Both the position numbers and the translations under genes were made by a program. A DNA stretch of 64,000 bases from Massilia aquatica (GTDB taxonomy: Bacteria > Pseudomonadota > Gammaproteobacteria > Burkholderiales > Burkholderiaceae_D), in contig NZ_VVIW01000020.1 of NCBI RefSeq assembly GCF_011682045.1, forward strand, positions 1 to 64,000. Reading direction: 5' to 3'. Position 1 is the stretch's first letter; every line of letters begins with the position of its first letter. This document shows positions 53,038 through 62,122 of this stretch, in pieces. Below the pieces are notes generated by a model, which saw only the letters and a list, made by a program, of their open reading frames with translations, had not been told where the DNA came from and searched no databases.

Positions 53038-55857
53038 GTGCCAAACTCATCCAGGTTCCCGCAACCGAAGCGACTGCTTTCCTCTATCGCCATCGCGGTC
53101 CTGAGCCTGATGAACCAGGCCGCCGCCCGGCAGAGCGACGACGGCATGACCCGGATCGAAGTGACCGGCTCCTCCATCAAGCGCCTGGCCAGCGAAAACG
53201 CCCTGCCCCTGACCACCATCAAGGCCGACGACCTGGTCAACCGCGGCCTGACCACGATGTCCGAAGTGGCCACCTCGCTCACCGCCGGCGCCACCAACGA
53301 ACCGGTGGGCGGCGGCGGTGGCGGCACCATGATCAACATGCGCGGCCTGAACACCAACCGCACCCTGGTCCTGCTCAACGGCCGGCGCCTGGCCAACGAA
53401 GCCATCGGCGACAGCGCGATCAACGTCGACGTGATTCCGATGAGCGCCATCGAACGGGTCGACGTGCTGCGCGACGGCGCCTCGGCCATCTACGGCACCG
53501 ATGCGATTGCCGGCGTGGTCAACTTCATCACCAGGCGCGCCATCACCGGCACCACCGCCAGCGCCAGCGTCATGGCGCCCGAGCGCAGCGGCGGCGGCGA
53601 CCAGCGCCGTTTCAGCCTGACCACCGGCAAAGGCGACCTGGCCAAGGACGGCTGGAACATCTACGCCGCCTTCGACACCCAGAAACGCAGCGCCCTCATG
53701 CAGCGCGACCGCCCCAACATCAGCGACCCCGACGACATTGCCCGCCTCGGCGGCACCGCCTTCACCAGCAACACCTCCGGCTCCTCGTCGGCGCCGGCCA
53801 ACTACACCGTCTACGCCAACGGCAAACCGACCAGCGTCACCGGCAACCCGTATTTCGGCGCCGGCTGCGTGGCGCCGTACCAGGGCCAGTACACGGTTCC
53901 CTCGACCAAGCCGGGCGGCGCCGGCAGCAAGACCTGCGTGCTCGCCCCCAACCTGTATCCGCAACTGCTGGCCGACAACAAGCAAACCACCTTGCTGACC
54001 AAGGGCAGCCTGCGCCACGGCGACGGCAAGCTGCTGACGGTCGAACTGCTCAGTTCCGAGTCCTGGATCGACGCCCTCAATCCGCCGCAGCCCTTCGGCG
54101 CCCAGACCGACTACGACAAGGTCAATCCCGGGCTGAGGAAGCCCTTGATGATCACCAAAAACAGCAAATGGTATCCGGGGGGAGCGGGCGGCGTGCCCGC
54201 CGTGGCCGGCCTGAACGGCGCCGACCTCGCGCTCACCTGGAGCCTGGACGAACTCGGCCCGGCGATGACCGACGACCGCCAGAACAGCCACCGCCTGGTG
54301 CTCACCGAAGAAGGCCAGTTCAAGGGCTGGGACTACAAGGCCGGCTTTAATTACGCCTACAGCAAGCGCACCGTCAAATTCCTGAGCGGCTACCTGCGCA
54401 CGCCCGAGCTGTACAAGGGCGTGGCCGACGGCGTGCTCAACCCTTTTGGTGCGCAGGACGCCGCCGGCCAGGCGTATCTTGACAGCATCACCGCCGCCGG
54501 CCTGGTCAACCGCCGCGCCGAAGTCCACTACTACGGCCCCGACCTGACCCTCAACCGCGAGCTGATGACCCTGGGCGGCGGCGCGCTGGCGCTCGCCGTC
54601 GGCGCCGACCTGCACCGCGAAACCTACCGCGACGCTTCCGGCGACATTGGCGAGGCGGTGGTCTACAAAGTCTCCGGCACGCCCAACCGCTACCCGAGCG
54701 GCCAGCGCACCGTGTTCGGCACCTACCTGGAACTGGACGCGCCGTTCACAAAGCAACTGAATGTGAACCTGGCCATGCGCGCCGACCGCTTCAGCGACTT
54801 CGGCACCACCTTCAACCCCAAGGCCAGCGTGCGCTACGAGCCATCCAAGGCGCTGATGCTGCGCGCCACCGCCAGCACGGGTTTCCGCGCCCCGACCCTG
54901 CCCGAGCTGTACGGCACCCCGCAAACCCGCGTACCGTCCACCTCCAAGTGGGATGACCCGCTGCTGTGCCCGAGCGGCACGCCCGGCATCAGCGGCACCG
55001 GCACCCTCACCACCGACCCGCAATACGCCGGCCTGAACCTGGACGCCGCCAAGGTCTGCGGCAGCACCCTGACCGTGCTCACCGGCGCCAACCCCGACCT
55101 CGAGCCGGAAAAGTCGAAGACCTTCACCGCCGGCATCGTCATCGAACCGATCAAGAACCTGGTGGCCTCGCTCGACTTCTGGAACGTCGAAATGACAGGC
55201 ACGATCGCACAGATTTCCGAAGACACGATCTTTGGCGACGTCAACAAATACAACAAGCTGTTCGTGCGCAATCCCGACGGCACCCTGGCCTACATCACCA
55301 AGACGCGTTTGAACATGGGCGGCCTGCGCACGCAGGGCATCGACGCCAGCCTGAACTACACCCTGCCGACCGCCACGATGGGGCGTTTCGGCATGTCCTT
55401 CGACGGCACCTACGTCAACAAATACGAAGGCCAGAACGAAGAAGGCGGCGACTGGATCGACAGCGTCGGCAAACCGGGCGCGCTCTCGACCGGCGCCACC
55501 TCGGCCAACACCTACGTCTTCAAATGGAAGCACAACCTGCGCCTGTCGTGGAGCCGCGGCGGCTTCGGCACCCAGCTGACGCAGTCGTACACCTCGAGCT
55601 ACATCGACACCAACGCCCTGCCGAGCCAGAAGCCGGGGCAGCCGTTCTACAACGAGATCGCGCCGTACATCCTGTACAACCTGACCACCAGCTACGCCTG
55701 GAACAAGCAGCTCAAGTTCACCTTCGGGGTGAACAACCTGCTGGACGTCGACCCGCCGCTGTCGAACCAGCGACTGAGTTCGCGCGTGGTATTCGCGCAA
55801 AACATCGCCAAGCCGATCGGCCGCGCCTACAACGTGCGCGTGAACTACACCTTCTGA
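53038..55857 (+). CDS. TonB-dependent receptor for pectic oligosaccharides
   Basis: 939 residues from GTG 53038, chosen because AGGAG lies eight bases upstream and the signal peptide (LSSIAIAVLSLMNQAAA) begins there. The plug domain (about 40-165: RIEVTGSSIKRLASENALPL, TMINMRGLNTNRTLVLLNGR, IERVDVLRDGASAIYGTDAI) and the large barrel are complete, ending in NVRVNYTF with the terminal Phe needed for outer-membrane insertion. It overlaps the next gene's start (TGATG), so it is cotranscribed with the acetylesterase and methylesterase genes. Uptake of rhamnogalacturonan or pectin fragments is inferred from this context and the GntR operators. Confidence 0.92.
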   Translation: MPNSSRFPQPKRLLSSIAIAVLSLMNQAAARQSDDGMTRIEVTGSSIKRLASENALPLTTIKADDLVNRGLTTMSEVATSLTAGATNEPVGGGGGGTMINMRGLNTNRTLVLLNGRRLANEAIGDSAINVDVIPMSAIERVDVLRDGASAIYGTDAIAGVVNFITRRAITGTTASASVMAPERSGGGDQRRFSLTTGKGDLAKDGWNIYAAFDTQKRSALMQRDRPNISDPDDIARLGGTAFTSNTSGSSSAPANYTVYANGKPTSVTGNPYFGAGCVAPYQGQYTVPSTKPGGAGSKTCVLAPNLYPQLLADNKQTTLLTKGSLRHGDGKLLTVELLSSESWIDALNPPQPFGAQTDYDKVNPGLRKPLMITKNSKWYPGGAGGVPAVAGLNGADLALTWSLDELGPAMTDDRQNSHRLVLTEEGQFKGWDYKAGFNYAYSKRTVKFLSGYLRTPELYKGVADGVLNPFGAQDAAGQAYLDSITAAGLVNRRAEVHYYGPDLTLNRELMTLGGGALALAVGADLHRETYRDASGDIGEAVVYKVSGTPNRYPSGQRTVFGTYLELDAPFTKQLNVNLAMRADRFSDFGTTFNPKASVRYEPSKALMLRATASTGFRAPTLPELYGTPQTRVPSTSKWDDPLLCPSGTPGISGTGTLTTDPQYAGLNLDAAKVCGSTLTVLTGANPDLEPEKSKTFTAGIVIEPIKNLVASLDFWNVEMTGTIAQISEDTIFGDVNKYNKLFVRNPDGTLAYITKTRLNMGGLRTQGIDASLNYTLPTATMGRFGMSFDGTYVNKYEGQNEEGGDWIDSVGKPGALSTGATSANTYVFKWKHNLRLSWSRGGFGTQLTQSYTSSYIDTNALPSQKPGQPFYNEIAPYILYNLTTSYAWNKQLKFTFGVNNLLDVDPPLSNQRLSSRVVFAQNIAKPIGRAYNVRVNYTF

Positions 55858-56654
55858 TGATGAACAGCCTTCACTTCCTGACAGCGCTGGCCTGCCTGGC
55901 GCTAGCTGGCGGCACAGCGGCGCAAGCGGCCGATGACGCCGCCAAACCGGCGCGCATCATCCTCGTCGGCGACTCGACCATGGCGACCCGTTCCGGCTAC
56001 GGCGACGCCCTGTGCCAGCGCCTGCGCGCCGGCGTGGCCTGCATCAACCTGGCGCGTGGAGGACGCAGCTCCGGCAGCTTTCGCGCGGAAGGGCGCTGGG
56101 ACGAAGTGCAGGCGCTGCTGCGCGACGGCGCCGCGTTCAGCGCCAGCTACGTGCTGATCCAGTTCGGCCACAACGACCAGCCGGGCAAACCCGGGCGCTC
56201 GACCGACCTGGTGACCCAGTTCCCGCAAAACATCGCCCGTTATGTCAGCGAAGCGCGCGCGCTCGGCGGCGTGCCGGTGCTGGTCACGCCGCTGACGCGG
56301 CGCATTTTCAAGGGCCCATATCTGCGCGACGATTTGGGGCCGTGGGCGTCCGAAGTGCGGCGCGTGGCGAAAGAGACTGGCGCCTTGCTGGTCGACCTGA
56401 ACAAGATCAGCGCCGACGCGGTGCAAGCGATGGGGTCAAGCGAAGCCGACACCCTGGCGCAAGCGCTGCCGCCCGACCCGAACGCAGCGCCGGTCGTAGC
56501 GGCACCGGGTGTCGCCGTCGAACCGCAAGGCACGCCCAAAACCAGCTTCGACCGCACCCACGTCGGCGCCAAAGGCGCGGCGCTTTTTTCCGGCATGGTC
56601 GCCAGCGAGTTGCGGCGCCAGATTCCCGCCCTGCGTCCCGCCTTCGCCCCGTGA
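55857..56654 (+). CDS. Rhamnogalacturonan acetylesterase (CE12-like)
   Basis: 265 residues with a Sec signal peptide (LTALACLALAGGTAAQA). SGNH hydrolase of the RgaE/YesT type: block I ILVGDSTMATRSGYGD (catalytic Ser), block II LARGGRSSGSF, block III FGHNDQPGK, and the C-terminal Asp/His pair in DRTHVGAKGA. The enzyme removes acetyl groups from rhamnogalacturonan I in the periplasm. Its start overlaps the receptor's stop by one base, and the methylesterase gene follows after ten bases. Confidence 0.92.
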   Translation: MMNSLHFLTALACLALAGGTAAQAADDAAKPARIILVGDSTMATRSGYGDALCQRLRAGVACINLARGGRSSGSFRAEGRWDEVQALLRDGAAFSASYVLIQFGHNDQPGKPGRSTDLVTQFPQNIARYVSEARALGGVPVLVTPLTRRIFKGPYLRDDLGPWASEVRRVAKETGALLVDLNKISADAVQAMGSSEADTLAQALPPDPNAAPVVAAPGVAVEPQGTPKTSFDRTHVGAKGAALFSGMVASELRRQIPALRPAFAP

Positions 56655-56664
56655 GCACCAATCC

Positions 56665-59052
56665 ATGTCCAAGCGCCTGACCGCCCCTCTGCTGCTCACC
56701 CTGCTCCTGACTCCCATCGCTCAGGGTTCGGAAAAAGTTGTAATAAAACCGGGGACAGACCCCGGTTTTGCAAGAGCGAACTTGATCGTAAAAGTTGCAA
56801 AACCGGGGACAGACCCCGGTTTTGCAACACCGCCCGACAAGGTGATGCGCCTTGACGAAGATCCCGCGGCCGTCCGCACGCTGTTCACGCAGGTGGCGCC
56901 CGCCACCGACTATTTTGTCGAGGCACGCATCCGCGCCTTGCCCGGCCCGCCCGGCCAGCTGTATTTGCTCGGCCGTCATGTCGACGCCGACAACTGGCTC
57001 GGCGCCGGCCTGCGGATGTGCGATGCCAGCCCGACCGTCCAGGCCGACATCGTGCGCCAGCAGGACGGCCAGCTCGGCCGCCTGAAACAGGTCAAACGCA
57101 CCATCCCCAGCGAGGGTCGCTTTCTCACCGTGCGCTTTGAGATGATCGGCGAGTCGTTGACCGTCTATCTCAACGGCGAAAAACTCAGCACCGCCACCGT
57201 GCCCGGCTCGGCCATCCCCGGCGCGCTCGGCGTCTACAGCAGCGGCAAGGGGTTTGAACTGGCCGATATCCGCGTGGGCAATCCCGCCGACAAACCCATG
57301 CGCATCGCGCCCGCCGTCGCCGCCAGCAGCTTCAGGGCGCAAGCCGGCGATCCGCCGTCGACGCTGGCCATCAGCGCGTTCAACGGCGACGGCGTCACGC
57401 CGGCGCGCTTTACGGTCCGTTCCAGCAACCCGGCCGTGGCCAGCGCCGTCGTGCGCGGCAACAGCATCGTGGTCACGCCCAAGCAGCCCGGCAGCGCCAG
57501 CCTGATCGTCGCCAGCGCCGCCGATCCGACCGTGCAGAGCATCATCGACGCGACCATCGGGCCCGCCTTCGCGCCGCCCGCCGCGTCCAGGACCGACCTC
57601 GCCGGCGCCATCTCCCCGCCGGCGCGCGCCGACGCGGTGCAGACCGACACCCTGCTGCGCCTGCGCTTCGACCAGCCGCCGCGCCTCGGCAGCGCCGGTT
57701 CGGTGCGCATCTACCGCCAGGCCGATCACAAGCTGGTCGATATCATCCGTCCCGGCGATGAAGTGGCGGCCATCGGCTACCCCGGCCAGGACCAGCTGCG
57801 CTACACGCGCCGCGCCCCGATCACCATCGACGGCCACCACGCCACCATCCGTCCGCACGCCAACCGCCTCGCCTACGCCAGCGCCTATTACGTGGTGATC
57901 GAGGCGGGCGTGTTCGACAACGCGGCCATCAACGGCGCGCCGTTCGCCGGTGTCGGCCGCGCCGATGGATGGATCTTCCGCACCCGCGCCACGGCGCCAT
58001 CCGGCACCAGCTTGACGGTGGACGCTGACGGCCCGGCCGATTTCCGTACCGTGCAGGGCGCGCTGAACCACGCGATGCGGCATGCCGGCCAGGCCACGCC
58101 GGTCACAATCGCCGTGGCCAACGGCCGCTACGACGAGATGCTGTTCATCCGGGGCAAGGACAACCTCACCATCAAGGGCGAAAGCCGCGACGGCGTGGTC
58201 ATCCACAACGGCAACAACGATGGCCACAACCCGGGCTCGGGCCTGAGCCAGCCTCCCCAATCCCCATCCTTCACCGGCGGGCGCGCCCTGCTGATGGTCG
58301 AAACATCCGACCTGCTCACGCTCGACACGCTGACCCTGAAAAACACCACCCTGCGCTCCGACAAGATCGCCGGCCAGGCCGAAACCGTCTACTTCAACAA
58401 CGACAGCGGCCGCCTGATCGCGCGCAACGCCAGCTTTTTCAGCGAGCAGGATACGATCCAGGTCAAAGGCTATTCCTGGTTCTACCGCACGCTGATCGAA
58501 GGCAACGTCGACTTCATCTGGGGCGCCAACCGCGCAGCCCTGTTTGAAGAAAGCGAACTGCGCTCGGTCGGCGACAGCGCCAATCCGTCCAGCGGCGGCT
58601 ATGTGGTGCAGGCGCGCACGGTGAGCGCGGCGGACCCCGGCTTCGTGTTCCTCAACAGCGCACTGACGCACGGCCCCGGCCCGGGTCCGCTGGCCAACAA
58701 GATCGCGCGCGGCGCCACCTACCTGGCGCGCAGTCCGGGTACCAAGGCCACCTGGGATAACGTGGCCTATATCAACTGCAAGATGGGCGAGCACATCGCC
58801 CCGGCCGGCTGGGGCGGCAAGGGCGTGCAGCGCGAGCCGGCGCCTAATCCGGCCAGCGCAACGGCCGCCAGCGGCTGGCGCGAATCGGGCAGCATGGACC
58901 TGGACGGCAAGCCGCTCGACTTGTCGCAAAGGGTGGGCGGTGCGATTCTCAACGCAAAGGAAGCGGCCGCGCTGTCGAGCCGGGCGGCGGTGTTTTCCGG
59001 TTTCGATGGCGGGCGGGGATGGCACCCGGAACCAGGGCTGGCGACGCCCTGA
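56665..59052 (+). CDS. Multidomain pectin methylesterase (CE8) with in-frame hairpin repeats
   Basis: 795 residues. Signal peptide APLLLTLLLTPIAQG; then an odd segment, about 26-55, made by two 29-base hairpin repeats read as KPGTDPGF twice. A LamG-like domain (about 65-215) and two Ig-like regions (about 215-440) follow, then the CE8 domain (about 449-790): FRTVQGALNHAM, QAETVYFNNDSG, SEQDTIQVKGYSWF (catalytic Asp), GNVDFIWGANRA (second catalytic Asp), YLARSPGTKATW. It removes methyl groups from homogalacturonan so lyases or hydrolases can act. Third gene of the receptor/esterase operon. Confidence 0.92.
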   Translation: MSKRLTAPLLLTLLLTPIAQGSEKVVIKPGTDPGFARANLIVKVAKPGTDPGFATPPDKVMRLDEDPAAVRTLFTQVAPATDYFVEARIRALPGPPGQLYLLGRHVDADNWLGAGLRMCDASPTVQADIVRQQDGQLGRLKQVKRTIPSEGRFLTVRFEMIGESLTVYLNGEKLSTATVPGSAIPGALGVYSSGKGFELADIRVGNPADKPMRIAPAVAASSFRAQAGDPPSTLAISAFNGDGVTPARFTVRSSNPAVASAVVRGNSIVVTPKQPGSASLIVASAADPTVQSIIDATIGPAFAPPAASRTDLAGAISPPARADAVQTDTLLRLRFDQPPRLGSAGSVRIYRQADHKLVDIIRPGDEVAAIGYPGQDQLRYTRRAPITIDGHHATIRPHANRLAYASAYYVVIEAGVFDNAAINGAPFAGVGRADGWIFRTRATAPSGTSLTVDADGPADFRTVQGALNHAMRHAGQATPVTIAVANGRYDEMLFIRGKDNLTIKGESRDGVVIHNGNNDGHNPGSGLSQPPQSPSFTGGRALLMVETSDLLTLDTLTLKNTTLRSDKIAGQAETVYFNNDSGRLIARNASFFSEQDTIQVKGYSWFYRTLIEGNVDFIWGANRAALFEESELRSVGDSANPSSGGYVVQARTVSAADPGFVFLNSALTHGPGPGPLANKIARGATYLARSPGTKATWDNVAYINCKMGEHIAPAGWGGKGVQREPAPNPASATAASGWRESGSMDLDGKPLDLSQRVGGAILNAKEAAALSSRAAVFSGFDGGRGWHPEPGLATP
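56745..56773. repeat. Hairpin repeat inside the pectin methylesterase gene, copy 1
   Basis: AAAACCGGGG-ACAGA-CCCCGGTTTT followed by GCAA: a perfect 10-bp stem with a 5-base loop. It is identical to copy 2, and the copies are 54 bases apart, so the reading frame is preserved. Confidence 0.9.
56794..56828. repeat. Hairpin repeat inside the pectin methylesterase gene, copy 2
   Basis: Same core as copy 1 (56799-56827), here extended to a perfect 15-bp stem: GTTGCAAAACCGGGG, loop ACAGA, CCCCGGTTTTGCAAC. Read in this frame it encodes KPGTDPGFA. Confidence 0.9.
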
Positions 59053-59101
59053 GCCGGGTTCGTGATACGCTAGCGGGCTGTTTCAGCCGCGCGCCGCCCT
59101 C

Positions 59102-59326
59102 ATGATCCAACTTCGACACATGCAAAAAATAAATTCCAAAGCCCAGCTCAACTGGATCCTGCTGCGCGGCCTGATCGCGTTCGCTCTTGGCGCCGGCGTG
59201 GTCATCACGCGCGACATGGACGCCAGCGCCTGGCTGGTCGTGATCGGCGTACCCGCCGCGCTGACCGCCTTCAACGTCTGGCGCTGGCGCCGTTCGCGCA
59301 TGGCGGCCAACGATCCGGCCTTTTAA
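59102..59326 (+). CDS. Small membrane protein, 74 aa
   Basis: Two membrane segments (WILLRGLIAFALGAGVVIT and ASAWLVVIGVPAALTAFNVW) and a basic C-terminus (RWRRSRMAAND). No family was recognised. The ATG at 59102 lacks a clear ribosome site; the ATG six codons in is an alternative start. It lies between the convergent methylesterase operon and the GH43 gene; a link to pectin use is not evident. Confidence 0.55.
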   Translation: MIQLRHMQKINSKAQLNWILLRGLIAFALGAGVVITRDMDASAWLVVIGVPAALTAFNVWRWRRSRMAANDPAF

Positions 59327-59344
59327 GCGCTCCGCTGTCCAGCC

Positions 59345-60964
59345 CTAGCGGCTGACGCGGAAATAATCGACATCGGCGTGCGCCTGCGCGCCACCCGCGC
59401 TGAACAAGCCCATCTGCGCCCCAACCCAGCGCCCCATGCTGGCATTGAACGGCTGCCCCGCCTCCACAAAACGGCTGTTATCGAGGCTGTACGAGAACCT
59501 GGCCACGCCATCGGCCATGGTCATGCGCAGGTACACCGCATTCCCATCGACCGGCGCCACCAGCTGATCCTTCTCGGTGCACGCGTTTTCATTGCCCTCG
59601 CACAGCCCCAGCACCAGCTGCGATCCCGCTCCCGCACGGCGCAATCCCAGCCACGCATACTTCATCCCCAGTAGCACCATCCCGGCCCGGTCGCCCTCCT
59701 GCGTGGCCGACAGTTCGATGCGCGTGTCGACCGTGAACGCCGGCGCCGGCAGCTTCTGCGTCAGCACCGACGCCATCTCGCGCAGATTGGTCCCCGGCTG
59801 CGCCTGCAAACGCAACTGGCCGGGTCTTGCCGCCAGCGATGTCCATTCCGGCTTGCCGTTCGCGCTCCACTGCCATTGCAGCCCCAGCGCCGCGCTTGAG
59901 AACTCGTCGCCTGTGGGCGGCACCCGCACCGGACCGGACGCATGCGGCTTGGCATGCCGCACGAAGGGCTGGCCCACGCCGCTGGCGTCGACTTCCTCGC
60001 CGATCAGCGGCCAGCCATCCTTCCAGCGCATCGGCTGCAAGTGCACCACGCGCCCGTACGCGCGCTTGTCCTGGAAGTGGAAGAACCAGTCGCTGCCATC
60101 CTGCGCCGTCACCCAGGCGCCCTGGTGCGGACCGTTGATGCTGGACTTGCCCTGCGCCATCACAATCTTGTCTTCATACGGCCCGCTAATGCTGCGCGAA
60201 CGGAACACCGACTGCCAGCCTTCCTCCACCCCACCGGCCGGCGCGAAGACATAATAGTAACCATCCTTCTTGTAGAACTTCGGCCCTTCCAGCGTCTTGT
60301 AGTTCGGCAGCTTGTTGCCGTCGATGACGATCTGGCCGCTCGTATCGAGCAGGCTGCGCCCGTCCGGCGCCATGCTGCGCAAGGTCAGCACGTTGTTGAA
60401 ACCGGCCCGGCTCTTGGCCCAGCCGTGCAGCAGGTAAGCCTTGCCGTCGTCGTCCCACAGCGGGGTCGGGTCGATCAGGCCCTTGCCGCCGGCCAGCAGG
60501 TGCGGCGCGCTCCAAGGTCCCTTGAAATCGGTGGCGGTCATGACGTAGATGCCGAAGTCCGGATCGGGATAAAAAATCCAGAATTGTCCATCATGAAACC
60601 GCAGACACGGCGCCCACACCCCCTTGCCCGGCTGCGGCGTGGCGAACACGTTTTCCGGCACCAGTTTCGGCAGTGCGTGGCCGACCAGTTCCCAGTTGAC
60701 CATGTCTTTCGATTGCAGCAGCGGCAGGCCGGGCGTGTTGCTGAAGCTCGATGCGGTCATGTAATAGGTCTCGCCGACGCGAATCGCATCCGGGTCGGAA
60801 TAGTCGGCGTGCAGGATCGGATTCTGGTACTGGCCGTTGCCCAGGTCGGCCGTCCACGGCTGCTGCGGCGCACTCGGCGTACTCTGGCAGGCGCCAAGCG
60901 CCAGCGGCAGGATCAGCGGCAGGAACAAGGGCACGGCCCGGTGCAGGAAATGCGGTGTGGTCAT
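59345..60964 (-). CDS. GH43 glycoside hydrolase lipoprotein
   Basis: 539 residues. Lipobox LALGAC (Cys near 26). The five-bladed GH43 propeller (about 45-335) has the catalytic set: Asp in LHADYSDPDAIRVGETYYMT, Asp in GLIDPTPLWDDDGKAYLLHG and Glu in LEGPKFYKKDGYYYVFAPAGG. The C-terminal half (about 350-538) is a concanavalin-like GH43_C2 domain. Such enzymes release arabinose, xylose or galactose from pectin side chains. Its start overlaps the stop of the upstream esterase gene (ATGA), showing coupling. Confidence 0.92.
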   Translation of the reverse strand: MTTPHFLHRAVPLFLPLILPLALGACQSTPSAPQQPWTADLGNGQYQNPILHADYSDPDAIRVGETYYMTASSFSNTPGLPLLQSKDMVNWELVGHALPKLVPENVFATPQPGKGVWAPCLRFHDGQFWIFYPDPDFGIYVMTATDFKGPWSAPHLLAGGKGLIDPTPLWDDDGKAYLLHGWAKSRAGFNNVLTLRSMAPDGRSLLDTSGQIVIDGNKLPNYKTLEGPKFYKKDGYYYVFAPAGGVEEGWQSVFRSRSISGPYEDKIVMAQGKSSINGPHQGAWVTAQDGSDWFFHFQDKRAYGRVVHLQPMRWKDGWPLIGEEVDASGVGQPFVRHAKPHASGPVRVPPTGDEFSSAALGLQWQWSANGKPEWTSLAARPGQLRLQAQPGTNLREMASVLTQKLPAPAFTVDTRIELSATQEGDRAGMVLLGMKYAWLGLRRAGAGSQLVLGLCEGNENACTEKDQLVAPVDGNAVYLRMTMADGVARFSYSLDNSRFVEAGQPFNASMGRWVGAQMGLFSAGGAQAHADVDYFRVSR

Positions 60965-61974
60965 GGTGCTGGTCTCGTTGTTGTTGGAATATGGGTATGC
61001 AGGAACGCGGCGATGGCGTCGGCCGTGGGGTCGATCCACGGCTCGAACAGCCAGAAGGAGTGCGGCGAATCGGGCAGCATGACAACTTGCGTGGCGACGC
61101 CGGCGGCGGTCATTTTGTCGATCATCTCGTCGCGCCCGACGGCAAAGCGCGGCTGCGCGCTGCCGATGAACAGCATCGGCGGCGTGTGGCGGTTGACGTA
61201 GAAGGTGGGCGAGGCTTCGCGCCACAGGCCGGCCGCTTCGGCGTAGCTGCCGCCAAACCAGAAGCCGGCGGCCGATGGTTTTTTCTTCGGGTCGTCTTCG
61301 TTGGCGCGCGCGGCCGGCGAGGTGAAGTCGGACAGGCCGTCGATGTTGATCACCGCCTGCGCGGCGCTCGATACCGGGTTGCCTTCGCCATCGGGATCGA
61401 ACGTCGGCGTGCCGCTGGTAACGCCCGCCAGGCTGGCGATTTGCCCGCCGGCCGAGCCGCCCGCCAGCGCGATCCGCTGCGGGTCGATGCCGTGCGCCGC
61501 GCTGTTGGCGCGCAGCCAGCGCACGGCGGCCTTGACGTCGTGGATGGCGGCCGGGTAGCGCGCTTCGTCGGCCAGGCGGTAGTCGATGACGGCGGCGGCG
61601 ATGCCGCGCGCGGCCAGGCGCGCGGCCAGCGGCGCCATGTTGCTGCGCTCGCCGGAACGCCAGCCGCCGCCGTGCACCAGCAGCACCGCCGCCAACGGCC
61701 CCTGATTGCGCGTGATTTGTCCCGGCAGGTGCAGATCGAGCTGCAACAGGTGCTGTCCGCGGCGCGCATAGCCGATCCCGCTGATGGTGACCGTTTCAAC
61801 GCCGGTGTGCGTGCCCGCGATCTTGATGAAGGGGTAGGTCTTGACCAGCCTGGCGTAGGTGGTCGCGGCGTTGTAGGGAACCGCGCCCGGCACGCTTTGC
61901 TCCGTCATTCCCACGCACCCGCACAGCAGCGCGCCCGTCAATACGATTGCCCAGCCCCGCACAGCATTGCCCAT
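60961..61974 (-). CDS. Alpha/beta-hydrolase esterase lipoprotein
   Basis: 337 residues. Lipobox LLCGC (Cys near 20). Alpha/beta-hydrolase with oxyanion motif LLVHGGGWRSGERSN, nucleophile elbow ALAGGSAGGQIAS and C-terminal His in PDSPHSFWLFEPW. The layout matches BD-FAE/pectin-acetylesterase-like enzymes that cleave acetyl or feruloyl esters from plant polysaccharides; exact specificity is unknown. It is transcribed divergently from the GH105 gene, with the paired operators in the 148-base gap between them, so both directions are likely controlled together. Confidence 0.85.
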   Translation of the reverse strand: MGNAVRGWAIVLTGALLCGCVGMTEQSVPGAVPYNAATTYARLVKTYPFIKIAGTHTGVETVTISGIGYARRGQHLLQLDLHLPGQITRNQGPLAAVLLVHGGGWRSGERSNMAPLAARLAARGIAAAVIDYRLADEARYPAAIHDVKAAVRWLRANSAAHGIDPQRIALAGGSAGGQIASLAGVTSGTPTFDPDGEGNPVSSAAQAVINIDGLSDFTSPAARANEDDPKKKPSAAGFWFGGSYAEAAGLWREASPTFYVNRHTPPMLFIGSAQPRFAVGRDEMIDKMTAAGVATQVVMLPDSPHSFWLFEPWIDPTADAIAAFLHTHIPTTTRPAP

Positions 61975-62051
61975 CGCGATCTTCCCAGTTCATCCACGTG
62001 TCGATAAAGTATGCCATGGGCTGACACAAGTGGCTAGTCCGCCTTGCACAT

Positions 62052-62083
62052 TTGGCCTGACCAAACTAGAATGGCCTGACCAA
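62052..62083. promoter_or_regulatory. Paired GntR operators between divergent esterase and GH105 genes
   Basis: TTGGCCTGACCAA (62052-62064), spacer ACTAGA, then ATGGCCTGACCAA (62071-62083). The copies match at 12 of 13 positions, with centres 19 bases apart. They lie 40 to 71 bases before the GH105 start and about 80 to 110 bases before the esterase start. Confidence 0.8.
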
Positions 62084-62122
62084 ATAGCGCTTAAAAAATC
62101 ATCACTTATAACAGGGGACAAT

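Noticed and set aside
53047-55800. 917-codon open frame opposite the TonB receptor
   Set aside because: Antisense shadow caused by strong third-position GC bias; it has Val/Gly/Gln-rich composition and no domain.
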